The notes beneath the pieces were generated by a model, which searched no databases, was not told the DNA's origin, and saw nothing but the letters and a program-made list of their open reading frames with translations. Below are positions 16,317 to 24,568 of a DNA stretch of 64,000 bases, piece after piece. Every line of letters starts with the position of its first letter. Position 1 is the stretch's first letter. The position numbers and the translations under genes are program-made. The DNA is taken from contig UQSH01000005.1 in assembly GCA_900543795.1 (NCBI GenBank), forward strand, positions 1 to 64,000, in the 5' to 3' direction. This stretch comes from an uncultured Oscillospiraceae bacterium (GTDB taxonomy: Bacteria; Bacillota; Clostridia; Oscillospirales; Acutalibacteraceae).

Positions 16317-17057
16317 ATGGCAAATGTAGTTTCAATGAAGCAGCTTCTCGAAGCAGGTGTTCATTTCGGACATCAAACAAGAAGATGGAATCCCAAAATG
16401 GCTGAGTACATCTTCACGGAGCGTAACGGCATCTATATCATCGACCTTCAAAAAACAGTTAAGAAGCTCGACGAAGCATATATGTTCGTTCGCGACCTCG
16501 CAGCAGAGGGAGGCTCAATCATCTTTGTAGGAACAAAGAAGCAGGCTCAGGAATCTGTAAAGGAAGAGGCAGAGCGTTGCGCAATGCCTTATGTAAATGC
16601 CCGTTGGCTCGGCGGTATGCTTACTAACTTTAAAACCATCCGCGGCAGAGTAGGCCGTCTTGCACAGCTCAAGAAGATGCGTGAGGACGGAACCTTCGAT
16701 CTTCTTCCAAAGAAGGAGGTTGCAGGTCTTGAGCTTGAAATCGAAAAGCTTGAAAAGTATCTCGGCGGTATCACCGAAATGAAAAAGGTTCCGGATGCAA
16801 TGTTCATCGTTGATCCCCGCAAGGAAAGAATTGCAGTATCAGAGGCAATGAAGCTCGGTCTTCCGATCGTTGCTATTGTTGACACAAACTGTGATCCTGA
16901 TGAAATTGATTATGTTATCCCGGGAAATGACGACGCTATCCGTGCCGTAAAGCTTATCGCAGGCGCAATCGCTTCTGCAGTTATCGAGGGCAGAGACGGT
17001 CAGGATACTGCTGCTGAGGAAGCAGAAGAAGCTCCCGCAGAAGCAACAGAGGAATAA
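16317..17057 (+). CDS. rpsB: 30S ribosomal protein S2
   Basis: S2 binds between the head and body of the 30S subunit and helps recruit S1. The start MANVVSMKQLLEAGVHFGHQ and the segments RWNPKMAEYIF, ARWLGGMLTNFKTI and VDTNCDPDEIDYVIPGNDDA are hallmark S2 sequence. The 246-residue product ends in an acidic tail (AEEAEEAPAEATEE). An AAAGGAGG ribosome binding site precedes it. It heads the conserved rpsB-tsf cluster and is followed by tsf after 38 bases. Codon use is biased, as expected for a highly expressed gene. Confidence 0.99.
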   Translation: MANVVSMKQLLEAGVHFGHQTRRWNPKMAEYIFTERNGIYIIDLQKTVKKLDEAYMFVRDLAAEGGSIIFVGTKKQAQESVKEEAERCAMPYVNARWLGGMLTNFKTIRGRVGRLAQLKKMREDGTFDLLPKKEVAGLELEIEKLEKYLGGITEMKKVPDAMFIVDPRKERIAVSEAMKLGLPIVAIVDTNCDPDEIDYVIPGNDDAIRAVKLIAGAIASAVIEGRDGQDTAAEEAEEAPAEATEE

Positions 17058-17095
17058 TTATAAATTAAACTTAATATCAGTTTGGAGGAATAAAT

Positions 17096-18034
17096 ATGTC
17101 ATTCACAGCTCAGGATGTTAAAGCGCTTCGTGAAAAAACGGGCGTTGGTATGATGGAGTGCAAAAAGGCTCTTACCGAAGCAGACGGAGATATGGACAAG
17201 GCTGTTGATTATCTTCGTGAAAGAGGACTTGCCGCTGCACAGAAAAAGGCTTCAAGAATTGCCGCAGAGGGCGTTGTTCTTTCTTATGCAGATGCAGACG
17301 CTAAAAAGGGTGTTGTTATTGAGGTTAATTCGGAAACAGATTTCGTTGCTAAAAACGAAAAGTTTGTTGCTTTCGTAACAGATTGTGCAAAAACAATTAT
17401 CGCAACAGGCGTTAAAACCGTTGAAGAGCTCACAGCAGCAGAATATATGGGAACAGGCAGAACTGTTGCCGAAACCCTTAACGACCTTATCCTTTCAATC
17501 GGCGAGAATATGAAAATTCGCCGCTTTGAGGTTATGGACGGCGTTGTTTCAACCTATGTTCACGCAGGCGGTTCAGTTGGCGTTATGGTTGGCTTCGATG
17601 TTGCAGACGATTCAAAGGCTGCAACCGCAGAGTTTGCAGATATGGGCAAAAATGTTGCAATGCAGGTTGCCGCAATGAGCCCTGCTTATCTTGATGAAGC
17701 GTCTGTTCCGGCAGAGGTTGTTGAGCACGAGCAGAGCATCCTTGCTTCTCAAATGAAGGAAGATCCGAAAATGGCTTCAAAGCCCGATGCAGTTCTTGCT
17801 AAGATTGCCGCAGGTAAAATGGGCAAGTATTATAAAGAAAATTGCCTTGTTGATCAGGAATTTGTTCGTTCCGATCTCTTCCAGGGCTCAGTTAAGGGCT
17901 ATGTTGATTCGGTTGCAAAGGCACTCGGAACAGAAATTAAAATTTCTGCTTTCATCCGTATGACAAGAGGCGAAGGCCTTGAAAAGCGCCAAGAAAACTT
18001 CGCAGAGGAAATCGCAAAGCAAATCAACGGCTAA
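17096..18034 (+). CDS. tsf: Elongation factor Ts
   Basis: EF-Ts is the guanine nucleotide exchange factor for EF-Tu. The N-terminal UBA-like region (VKALREKTGVGMMECKKALTE) and the TDFVAKNEKF motif that contacts EF-Tu are clear, and the product is 312 residues. A strong terminator follows directly. The last bases of the gene and the terminator recur as an imperfect copy about 1.6 kb downstream (19666-19739). In most Firmicutes pyrH follows immediately; here accessory DNA separates them. Confidence 0.98.
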   Translation: MSFTAQDVKALREKTGVGMMECKKALTEADGDMDKAVDYLRERGLAAAQKKASRIAAEGVVLSYADADAKKGVVIEVNSETDFVAKNEKFVAFVTDCAKTIIATGVKTVEELTAAEYMGTGRTVAETLNDLILSIGENMKIRRFEVMDGVVSTYVHAGGSVGVMVGFDVADDSKAATAEFADMGKNVAMQVAAMSPAYLDEASVPAEVVEHEQSILASQMKEDPKMASKPDAVLAKIAAGKMGKYYKENCLVDQEFVRSDLFQGSVKGYVDSVAKALGTEIKISAFIRMTRGEGLEKRQENFAEEIAKQING

Positions 18035-18079
18035 TCTAATAACAATCAAGAGCAGGTCATTGGCCTGCTCTTTTTTTTG
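17991..18079 (+). repeat. Direct repeat, copy 1: tsf 3' end plus terminator
   Basis: This segment covers the last codons of tsf and its terminator. It recurs at 19666-19739: both copies begin AAGAAAACTTC and then, after a 12-base deletion in copy 2, share about 62 bases with only about three differences, ending in the same AAGAGCAGG/CCTGCTCTT hairpin and T-run. This copy is functional, since it encodes the tsf C-terminus. Confidence 0.9.
18048..18079 (+). terminator. Rho-independent terminator of rpsB-tsf
   Basis: A 9-bp stem, AAGAGCAGG with CCTGCTCTT, has a loop of TCATTG and is followed by a run of eight T in total. It lies 14 bases after the tsf stop. Confidence 0.93.
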
Positions 18080-18456
18080 CATTTATTTAACTAATAAGTA
18101 GAGAAACCATGACAAAACCGAGGAAGTTATAGAAAAGTACATACAAATCAGCTTGAAGAAGATTTACAAATAACCAAACATCACTCAAAGAGTGTGTAGC
18201 CCCGTTCATGGGCAACAAGAATAAGTAAGCAAAAGAAAAACAGCCCCACGAGAGGGGCTGCTTGAAACAGTAATGCGATGCCAAACTTCAGTGCCGACTT
18301 TCAGTCGGCAAGCTGGTAGTCGGCCAGTATAGGGCTTGTGCAAACCACCGGTTCAACCGGTGGTTATGATTTTGCTACTCATAGAAAGTGTTAGATTTTA
18401 TAAGCCTTTAATATGTGCTTTCAATAAAAGCTTTCTTTAAAATTTGATGATTTAGT
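18080..18456. mobile_element. Probable IS200/IS605-family remnant with structured 3' end
   Basis: No intact gene lies in this stretch. A short open frame at 18111-18173 (DKTEEVIEKYIQ, then a stop) resembles the C-terminal end of a Y1 (IS200/TnpA) transposase. It is followed by a dense set of hairpins: CAGCCCC/GGGGCTG (18241-18260), TGCCGACT/AGTCGGCA (18292-18310), CTGG/CCAG (18313-18327) and AACCACCGG/CCGGTGGTT (18343-18365). Such hairpin-rich ends, especially a terminal perfect palindrome and a stem with an ACTTTC-type loop, are typical of the right ends and guide-RNA-like regions of IS200/IS605 elements. A full tnpB is absent, so this would be a decayed or non-autonomous derivative. The family call rests on pattern recognition only. 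Confidence 0.42.
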
Positions 18457-19500
18457 TTATTTTGCTCCGCGAAGCAATATGTTTAACATCTCATCATATT
18501 GTTCTGACGATACCATAAATATTTCACTAAATCCGTTGCTATTTGTGTAAAGAAATTTAGTGTTTTCGGCTTTATATTCATATACCTTTTCATATTGATT
18601 ATAGTCTTCAGTCCTATCTATATAGGATTTATCAATGCTTCTAATAATATCTTCGATGTTGTCAGGCGTTGTCGCAGTTAATCCGCCATAAAGCTCAAAC
18701 GTATTTTCCTTATATTCAGTGTTTGATAAAACAGCTAACATACCAACAATTTCACAATCACGAAGCTTACAAGCAGAGTTTGTTTTGTTTTGGAAATAAA
18801 CATAAATTCCATTTCCATCATTACCAACATAAGGAATTATAAATCCTGTTTCTTTTGGCTGAACCATTTCGTCGTATGATATTTCATCATATTCACAGTC
18901 GAAGTGTTCGCCGATAATTTGATTATCGACAACGTTATATAATGTAAGCGCATAAATAAGGAAATTCTTGTCTTTGAATACTTCAATCTTATCACCTAAT
19001 GCAAAAATATTTCCCATATATTTGAATTCATATCCTTTAACCGCTCTTGTTTCAGAACCGAAGATATAGTTAGGATCACCTATATTATATTGGTCTTTTT
19101 CGGTTGTTGTTTCAGCATGTGATACAGAAATTAGTTTTGAATGAATGTAAAACATTATAGGTTCCTCGGTAGTGTGTCCAATTGCTGTTGTGTGTGCTAC
19201 TACTATATCGCCTTCTTCACAGTCAACATGTTCTTCAAATTGAAAAAAGAAATCATTAGCAGCACCAAGAGTAGAGTAGTTAGTTTCAGCGTTTGTGATA
19301 ACTGATGTTACCACAAATGTAACATCCTTATCAATGTTACTAATATCTGTTGCATTAGCAATAACCGATTTACGAAAATCTTCGTAATTCATTGCAGAGC
19401 TTTCATTGCTTGATTCGCTTTCGTTTGCACATGCACTTACAGAGAATGCAAGTGCTGCAACAAGTAGCAGAGCGGTTAGTTTCTTTAATGTTTTTTTCAT
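18457..19500 (-). CDS. Hypothetical secreted lipoprotein
   Basis: The 347-residue product starts with a lipoprotein signal peptide: basic MKKTLKKL, a hydrophobic core, and the lipobox VSAC with Cys at 27. A serine/glutamate-rich linker (NESESSNESSAM) follows, then a mostly polar domain with no membrane segment. It should be anchored to the outer face of the membrane. I do not recognise a family; the alternating hydrophobic and charged pattern suggests a beta-rich fold. It has its own promoter and an AAGGAG ribosome binding site. It lies opposite to the surrounding operon and between the two copies of the tsf tail repeat, which suggests it arrived by transfer. Confidence 0.8.
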   Translation of the reverse strand: MKKTLKKLTALLLVAALAFSVSACANESESSNESSAMNYEDFRKSVIANATDISNIDKDVTFVVTSVITNAETNYSTLGAANDFFFQFEEHVDCEEGDIVVAHTTAIGHTTEEPIMFYIHSKLISVSHAETTTEKDQYNIGDPNYIFGSETRAVKGYEFKYMGNIFALGDKIEVFKDKNFLIYALTLYNVVDNQIIGEHFDCEYDEISYDEMVQPKETGFIIPYVGNDGNGIYVYFQNKTNSACKLRDCEIVGMLAVLSNTEYKENTFELYGGLTATTPDNIEDIIRSIDKSYIDRTEDYNQYEKVYEYKAENTKFLYTNSNGFSEIFMVSSEQYDEMLNILLRGAK

Positions 19501-19528
19501 GCTTTATCTCCTTTTTTCATTTTCATCC

Positions 19529-19557
19529 ATTATAACACTAATTTATAATTATATCAA
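19529..19557 (-). promoter_or_regulatory. Predicted sigma-A promoter of the lipoprotein gene
   Basis: On the minus strand, TTGATA is followed after 17 bases by a perfect TATAAT, 28 bases ahead of the start codon. Confidence 0.75.
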
Positions 19558-19665
19558 TAATCTGTTTTTGTGAAGTTTATATTGATGATTTAGATTGTCA
19601 ATATAGTTTTAGTGATTGACCATTTTCTAAATGTCAAATTGGCAAAACAAATTTTATAACATATT

Positions 19666-19739
19666 AAGAAAACTTCACAAAGCAAATAACGGCTAATCAA
19701 ATAACAATCAAGAGCAGGTCATCGGCCTGCTCTTTTTTT
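19666..19739 (+). repeat. Direct repeat, copy 2: displaced tsf tail plus terminator
   Basis: This is a near-copy of 17991-18079, with a 12-base deletion, a 1-base deletion and two or three substitutions. It keeps the whole terminator hairpin (AAGAGCAGG/CCTGCTCTT plus T-run) but not the tsf frame. It bounds the 1.6-kb block containing the IS-like remnant and the lipoprotein gene. The hairpin may still work as a terminator. Confidence 0.88.
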
Positions 19740-19896
19740 ACAGAAATATATCTTGAACAATCAAGAGCTGCTCCTTAATATGTATGATTGTAATATTGAA
19801 AAATACAAATAATATATCGAGATGTCGTTTAACCACAGAGAAGGCTTTGCTCCTTTTGTGTTTCACTTAATTTAGTTTTTTTAATTTCAATATCTA

Positions 19897-19925
19897 TTTA
19901 CAAATTCGTTATTATTTGATATAAT
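19897..19925 (+). promoter_or_regulatory. Predicted sigma-A promoter of the LRR surface protein gene
   Basis: TTTACA and a perfect TATAAT are 17 bases apart, about 46 bases before the ATG. Confidence 0.72.
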
Positions 19926-19971
19926 CAATATAGATTATTATAATTTTTTACATATATTTCAGGAGGTTGTT

Positions 19972-22347
19972 ATGAAAAAAAGATTACTCTCATTTGCTCT
20001 TGCGTTTGCGCTTGTCGTTGCAACGCTTTTGAGCTTTCAAACAACTGCTTTGTATGCTGCAACCCCGTCAAGCGGCACCTGCGGTTTATCTGCAACTTAT
20101 ACCTTTGATTCCGCAACCCACACATTAACGATAACAGGCAACGGCTCAACAAAGGATTACGGCGTAACAGGGTTTAACCGTGTTCCATGGTATGATGACA
20201 GGGGAACGATAACCACCGTTATAATTAACGGAAATATAACCGGAATAGGCGCAAGAGCATTTTATCAAATGACTGCTCTTGAAGCTGTTGAAATAAACAG
20301 TCCTCTTGCCACCATAGGCGAATATGCCTTTTCCGAAAGCCCTGCCTTAAAAACAATAACCCTGCCGAGCACGGTAACCACAATCGGCACCGCCGCCTTT
20401 AAGGATTGCACAGGGCTGACAACGGTTAATTTTACCGAAGGACTAACAACTATTGAATCGGCAGCATTCAAGGGCTGCACATCTCTTCAAGGTGTAGCAT
20501 TTCCAAACAGCTTAACAACCATTGGCGGTAAAGTTGCCGAATTAGGTGCTTTTCAGGACTGCACAAGCCTTGCAACGGTAACCTATGGAACAGGCTTAAC
20601 CTCAACGGGAAAATACACCTTCTATAATTGCGGCGTAACAACTATTAATTTCAGCGAAACAATCACAACCGTTGACGATTATTGCTTCTATGGATGCAAG
20701 TTAAAAACTCTTGTTTTACCGGAGCAGATAACCTCTATCAATATAAGGTCCTTTGCAAATAATTTCAGCCTAACGGAAGCAACAATTTCAAACAGCGAAT
20801 GTGCTTTCAACGGAATAATAGGCGAGGATCCGTTCAACGGAAGTCAGCAGAGCCTTATTATAAAAGGCCATTCACACTCAACGGCTCAAACATACGCAGA
20901 GGAAAAGGGATATACCTTTCAAACCATTGACCCCTGTGCACACGAAAACACAACGGAGAATGTAACTAAGGAAGCAACCTGCACTGAGGCGGGAGAAAAG
21001 CAAATTGTTTGCTCGGATTGCGGAGAAATTGTTAAAACAGTTGCAATTGACGCTCTCGGCCACGATTTCCAAACTGTTGAAACCCTAACCAATTCCGAGA
21101 ACGGACACACTTATGAGTATCAAGCGTGTTCACGCTGCGGTGCTGAAAACACAAATATAACCCATGATAGCTGGGTTGAGGGATATTATACGCAAACAAC
21201 AACTGCCACCTGCGAAAGGGGAGGAACAACAAAAAAGACCTGCAATATTTGTGAAAAAACATCAACTCAAATCACAACAAAGCTCGGTCATAATGTTGAA
21301 GAATACACAAGCGAAACTCCTGCAACCTGCACAACCGACGGAAGCAAAACAGGCACCTGCACAAGATGCTCACAGGTGGTAACCGTAACAATTCCCGCAA
21401 CAGGACATACCGAAGAGATTATATCCGAAAGAACTGAAAACGGACATACCTACACAACATATCATTGCACCGCTTGCGACGAAACAAGAGACAGCCTCAC
21501 CCATAATGAATGGATTGAGGGATTTTATACCGTTTCTCCTGTTTCAACGCCAACATGCACATCAAACGGCTCTGAGGAGTGGACCTGCACTATTTGCGGA
21601 GAGATTAAAACAGTAACTCTCAACAGAACAGGTCATTCATACGATGAGGGCGTTGTAACAAAGGAACCAACCTGCACAGAAAACGGAACTAAAACCTTTA
21701 CCTGTGCAAATTGCGGCAATTCATACAACGAACCAATAAGCTCCCTCGGCCATAGCTACGGTGAAGAGGTTTTTGAAAAGGAGCCAACGTGCACTGAAAT
21801 GGGAACGGTTTCAAAAACCTGCTCAAGATGCGGAACAAAATCTTCGTCCTCTGTTCCTGCTTTGGGACATACGGTTACGGGTGCAGAGGATTATACCGTT
21901 GTTGCCGAGGCAACCTGCACCGAAACGGGACTCGAAGCAGGCACCTGCACAAGATGCGGCACGGCTGACTGTCAGGTAACTATTGCGGCACTCGGTCATA
22001 ACTACGATACTGAAAATGCAACCGTTATAACTGCCCCAACCTGCACTCAAAAGGGAACGGCGTTTGCAACATGCACACGCTGCGGCGAAGCAAGCGAGAT
22101 AACGCTTAACGCAACCGGGCACAATTATCGCTATTCGTCTATGGCAACAACAACTCTTGGCACAACTCTTTATTACACCTGTACTGCTTGTTCAAATCAA
22201 ACCTCAATGCTTCAAACGGCGGTTAAAACAAGCTTTGTGCTTTATTGGAATGCGAAAACCGCAGATGTTGCAACAGGCTATCTTTATGATGTTAATTATG
22301 ACGGCTATATAACCATACGTGATTATTCAATCATTATGGGCCATTAA
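19972..22347 (+). CDS. Secreted BspA-type leucine-rich repeat protein with Cys-repeat region and dockerin-like end
   Basis: The 791-residue product opens with a signal peptide (MKKRLLSFALAFALVVATLL, cleavage near ALYAA). Residues about 60-320 are BspA/LRR_5-type repeats of the form AFxxCTxLxxVxxxxxLTTI. From about 323 to 755 there are eight full copies of a repeat following the pattern TCTxxG...TCxxCG...GHxY, plus shorter degenerate copies. Each has a CxxC pair, suggesting disulfide or metal stabilisation. The last 20 residues contain DVNYDGYITIRDY, a calcium-loop sequence like half of a type I dockerin. The protein is probably a cell-surface or matrix-attached adhesin. An AGGAGG ribosome binding site precedes the ATG. 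It sits in the insertion between tsf and pyrH. Confidence 0.88.
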   Translation: MKKRLLSFALAFALVVATLLSFQTTALYAATPSSGTCGLSATYTFDSATHTLTITGNGSTKDYGVTGFNRVPWYDDRGTITTVIINGNITGIGARAFYQMTALEAVEINSPLATIGEYAFSESPALKTITLPSTVTTIGTAAFKDCTGLTTVNFTEGLTTIESAAFKGCTSLQGVAFPNSLTTIGGKVAELGAFQDCTSLATVTYGTGLTSTGKYTFYNCGVTTINFSETITTVDDYCFYGCKLKTLVLPEQITSINIRSFANNFSLTEATISNSECAFNGIIGEDPFNGSQQSLIIKGHSHSTAQTYAEEKGYTFQTIDPCAHENTTENVTKEATCTEAGEKQIVCSDCGEIVKTVAIDALGHDFQTVETLTNSENGHTYEYQACSRCGAENTNITHDSWVEGYYTQTTTATCERGGTTKKTCNICEKTSTQITTKLGHNVEEYTSETPATCTTDGSKTGTCTRCSQVVTVTIPATGHTEEIISERTENGHTYTTYHCTACDETRDSLTHNEWIEGFYTVSPVSTPTCTSNGSEEWTCTICGEIKTVTLNRTGHSYDEGVVTKEPTCTENGTKTFTCANCGNSYNEPISSLGHSYGEEVFEKEPTCTEMGTVSKTCSRCGTKSSSSVPALGHTVTGAEDYTVVAEATCTETGLEAGTCTRCGTADCQVTIAALGHNYDTENATVITAPTCTQKGTAFATCTRCGEASEITLNATGHNYRYSSMATTTLGTTLYYTCTACSNQTSMLQTAVKTSFVLYWNAKTADVATGYLYDVNYDGYITIRDYSIIMGH

Positions 22348-22350
22348 TAA

Positions 22351-22387
22351 CAAAAAAAGACGGTAAATTTTTACCGTCTTTTTTTGT
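22351..22387 (+). terminator. Rho-independent terminator after the LRR protein gene
   Basis: A long stem (AAAGACGGTAAA with TTTACCGTCTTT, extended by A/T pairs, loop TT) ends in a T-run, 4 bases after the stop codon. Confidence 0.92.
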
Positions 22388-22395
22388 TAATTCTA

Positions 22396-22424
22396 TTTAC
22401 TTTGCTTATAAAATATATTAAAAT
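22396..22424 (+). promoter_or_regulatory. Predicted sigma-A promoter for pyrH-frr and downstream genes
   Basis: TTTACT and TAAAAT are 17 bases apart, about 50 bases before pyrH. A separate promoter is needed here because the accessory insertion and its terminator cut pyrH off from rpsB-tsf. Confidence 0.55.
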
Positions 22425-22474
22425 ATAAAAAATAAAGTAAATATCCGTTATCGGAGTAAAGCAGAGGTATAATT

Positions 22475-23182
22475 ATGGATGTAGCTTATAAAAGAGTTTT
22501 ACTGAAGCTTTCCGGCGAGGTGCTCGCAGGAAGCAAGGGAACGGGAATAGACGGCGAAACGGTTGTCAGTATCTGCAAATCCGTAAAAAAGGTTGCAGAC
22601 CTCGGAGTTGAGGTTGCCATTGTTGTCGGCGGCGGAAACTTTTGGCGAGGAAGAACAAGCGAGGGAATGGACAGAGCACGCGCAGACCATATAGGAATGC
22701 TTGCAACGGCAATGAACTCTCTTGCTCTTTGCGACGCACTTGAACAGCTCGGAGCAGATGTAAGAGTGCAAACTGCAATCGAAATGAGGCAGATTGCCGA
22801 GCCGTATATCAGAAACAGAGCAACACGCCATCTTGAAAAAGGCAGAATTGTTATTTTCGGATGCGGAACGGGCTCACCGTTTTTCTCAACAGATACAGCC
22901 GCCGCTTTAAGAAGCGTTGAAATAAATGCAGACGCACTTTTAAAGGCAACTAATGTTGACGGCGTTTACGACAAGGACCCAAACAAGTATGATGATGCTG
23001 TTAAGTTTGATAAGGTAACCTTCAAAGAGGTTATTAACAGAGACCTTAAGGTTATGGATTCAACGGCATTTTCACTTTGCAAGGATAACGATATGTCTAT
23101 AATCGTTTTCAATCTTGATGATCCCGATAATATCGTTAGAGCTGTTAGAGGCGAAAATATCGGAACAACAGTTCAAAATTAA
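22475..23182 (+). CDS. pyrH: UMP kinase
   Basis: PyrH phosphorylates UMP to UDP in pyrimidine nucleotide synthesis and belongs to the amino-acid-kinase fold. KLSGEVLAG and VVGGGNFWRGR form the phosphate-binding loops; GTGSPFFSTDTAAALR and TNVDGVYDKDP are family signatures. The 235-residue length is normal. frr follows after 19 bases, the conserved order. Confidence 0.97.
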   Translation: MDVAYKRVLLKLSGEVLAGSKGTGIDGETVVSICKSVKKVADLGVEVAIVVGGGNFWRGRTSEGMDRARADHIGMLATAMNSLALCDALEQLGADVRVQTAIEMRQIAEPYIRNRATRHLEKGRIVIFGCGTGSPFFSTDTAAALRSVEINADALLKATNVDGVYDKDPNKYDDAVKFDKVTFKEVINRDLKVMDSTAFSLCKDNDMSIIVFNLDDPDNIVRAVRGENIGTTVQN

Positions 23183-23201
23183 TTAAAGAGAGGTAAAAAT
23201 T

Positions 23202-23756
23202 ATGGAAGCAGTATTCAGCAAAACAAAGGAAAAAATGGAAAAATGCCTTAACAGTCTTGAAAGAGATTACAAGGCAATTCGTGCAGGAAGAGCAAATCCC
23301 GCTATATTAGACAGAGTAACCGTTGATTATTACGGCACTCCAACTCCGATAAATCAGATGGCGGCTATCAGCGTTCCCGAGCCGAGAATGCTTATGATTC
23401 AGCCGTGGGACGCTTCAACCCTTAAAGAAATCGAAAAAGCCATAAACACCGCTGAAATAGGAATTAATCCCAGCAACGACGGAAAGGCTATCCGCCTTGT
23501 TTTTCCGCCTCTTACCGAGGAACGCAGAAAAGAGCTTGTTAAGGATATAGCAAAGCGCTCCGAGGAAGCAAAGGTTGCAATAAGAAATGTTCGCCGCGAC
23601 GCTATGGACGATATAAAAAAGCTTAAAAAGAACAACGAGATAACGGAGGACGACCAAAAAACAGGCGAAAAGAAGCTTCAGGATATAACCGACAGCTATG
23701 TAAAAGAAGCAGAGGAAATGGAAAAGAAAAAGGAGCAGGAAATCCTTTCTATCTAA
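23202..23756 (+). CDS. frr: Ribosome recycling factor
   Basis: RRF splits post-termination ribosomes together with EF-G. The 184-residue product has the three-helix-bundle/hinge sequence expected: IRAGRANPAILDRVTVDYYG, PEPRMLMIQPWD and LVKDIAKRSEEAKVAIRNVRRDA. AGAGAGG precedes the ATG. It is followed by a GC-rich hairpin and then uppS. Confidence 0.97.
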   Translation: MEAVFSKTKEKMEKCLNSLERDYKAIRAGRANPAILDRVTVDYYGTPTPINQMAAISVPEPRMLMIQPWDASTLKEIEKAINTAEIGINPSNDGKAIRLVFPPLTEERRKELVKDIAKRSEEAKVAIRNVRRDAMDDIKKLKKNNEITEDDQKTGEKKLQDITDSYVKEAEEMEKKKEQEILSI

Positions 23757-23774
23757 TTGTTTATTATCAGAAAA

Positions 23775-23794
23775 GGCGGAGCAGCAACTCCGCC
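23775..23794 (+). terminator. Hairpin between frr and uppS
   Basis: A perfect 7-bp GC-rich stem, GGCGGAG with CTCCGCC, has a CAGCAA loop. Only a weak, interrupted T-run (TTCTGTCATTTTT) follows, so it may give partial termination or mark an mRNA processing point inside the operon. Confidence 0.5.
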
Positions 23795-23822
23795 GTTCTG
23801 TCATTTTTAAAGGAGAAAAGCA

Positions 23823-24539
23823 ATGGCGGTTTTCGGAAAGAAAGAAGCCCCGTCTGCTGAATTTTCTGTTTTGCCAAGCCATATCGGAATTATTATGGAC
23901 GGCAATGGAAGATGGGCTAAAAAAAGAGGACTTCCACGCAAGGCAGGTCATAAAGCAGGCGCAGAGGTGTTTAAAAAAATTTCAAAGGAATGTAACAGAC
24001 TCGGAATAAAAGAGGCAACCTTTTATGCATTTTCAACGGAAAATTGGAAACGCCCCCAGGATGAGATAAACGCAATTATGAAGCTGTTTTACGATTATCT
24101 TGTTGAGGCGAAAAATGATTTGCAGGCAAGCGGGAATATCCGAGTTAGATTTATAGGCGAAAGAGATGGACTTCATCCTGAATTGCTCAAGCTTATGGAC
24201 GACGCTGAAAGGGAAACCGCCGAAAGAGACGGAACACTCGTTAATCTTGCGGTTAATTACGGTGGCAGGCAGGAAATTGTTTCTGCTGTTAATAAGCTTA
24301 TTTCGCAGGGCAAAGCGCAAATAACTGAGGATGATATTTCAAATTCGATTTTCACCTCGCCCGACTGCGATTTGATTATCCGCCCGAGCGGAGAGGAAAG
24401 ACTTTCAAACTTTCTTTTGTGGCAGGCGGCATACAGTGAGTTTTGGTACAGTGATGTGCTTTGGCCTGATTTTAAAGAGTCAGACCTTCATCTTGCTCTT
24501 GCGGAATTTGAAAAAAGAAACCGTAGATTCGGCGGATAG
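23823..24539 (+). CDS. uppS: Isoprenyl (undecaprenyl diphosphate) synthase
   Basis: UppS condenses isopentenyl diphosphate onto farnesyl diphosphate to make the C55 lipid carrier for peptidoglycan. HIGIIMDGNGRWAKKRGLPR holds the catalytic Asp and the diphosphate-binding Arg/His. FSTENWKRP and LIIRPSGEERLSNFLLWQ are the other conserved regions. Its length of 238 residues is normal. It is the first gene of the isoprenoid/membrane part of the cluster (uppS-cdsA-dxr-rseP-ispG). Confidence 0.96.
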   Translation: MAVFGKKEAPSAEFSVLPSHIGIIMDGNGRWAKKRGLPRKAGHKAGAEVFKKISKECNRLGIKEATFYAFSTENWKRPQDEINAIMKLFYDYLVEAKNDLQASGNIRVRFIGERDGLHPELLKLMDDAERETAERDGTLVNLAVNYGGRQEIVSAVNKLISQGKAQITEDDISNSIFTSPDCDLIIRPSGEERLSNFLLWQAAYSEFWYSDVLWPDFKESDLHLALAEFEKRNRRFGG

Positions 24540-24568
24540 ATTTTATTATTGAAAGGCTCGGTGATTTT

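Larger units (their letters stand above)
19501..19971. other. Gene-free spacer between the lipoprotein and LRR protein genes
   Basis: This AT-rich stretch holds the divergent promoters of the two flanking genes, the second copy of the tsf tail and terminator (19666-19739), and a further short copy of the 12 bases ACAATCAAGAGC near 19755. No credible coding region is seen. The block 19741-19890 remains unexplained. Confidence 0.7.

Noticed and set aside
18087..18284. 65-codon minus-strand open frame
   Set aside because: It crosses the hairpin-rich region, has no ribosome binding site, and looks like a chance frame.
19741..19890. Possible decayed gene on the minus strand near 19840
   Set aside because: A short frame with a plausible start is visible, but it is too brief and has no recognisable family.
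20930..22190. Regularly spaced similar DNA blocks that might suggest a CRISPR array
   Set aside because: The repeats are inside an open frame and encode a degenerate protein repeat; unit sequences are not identical and spacing follows codons.
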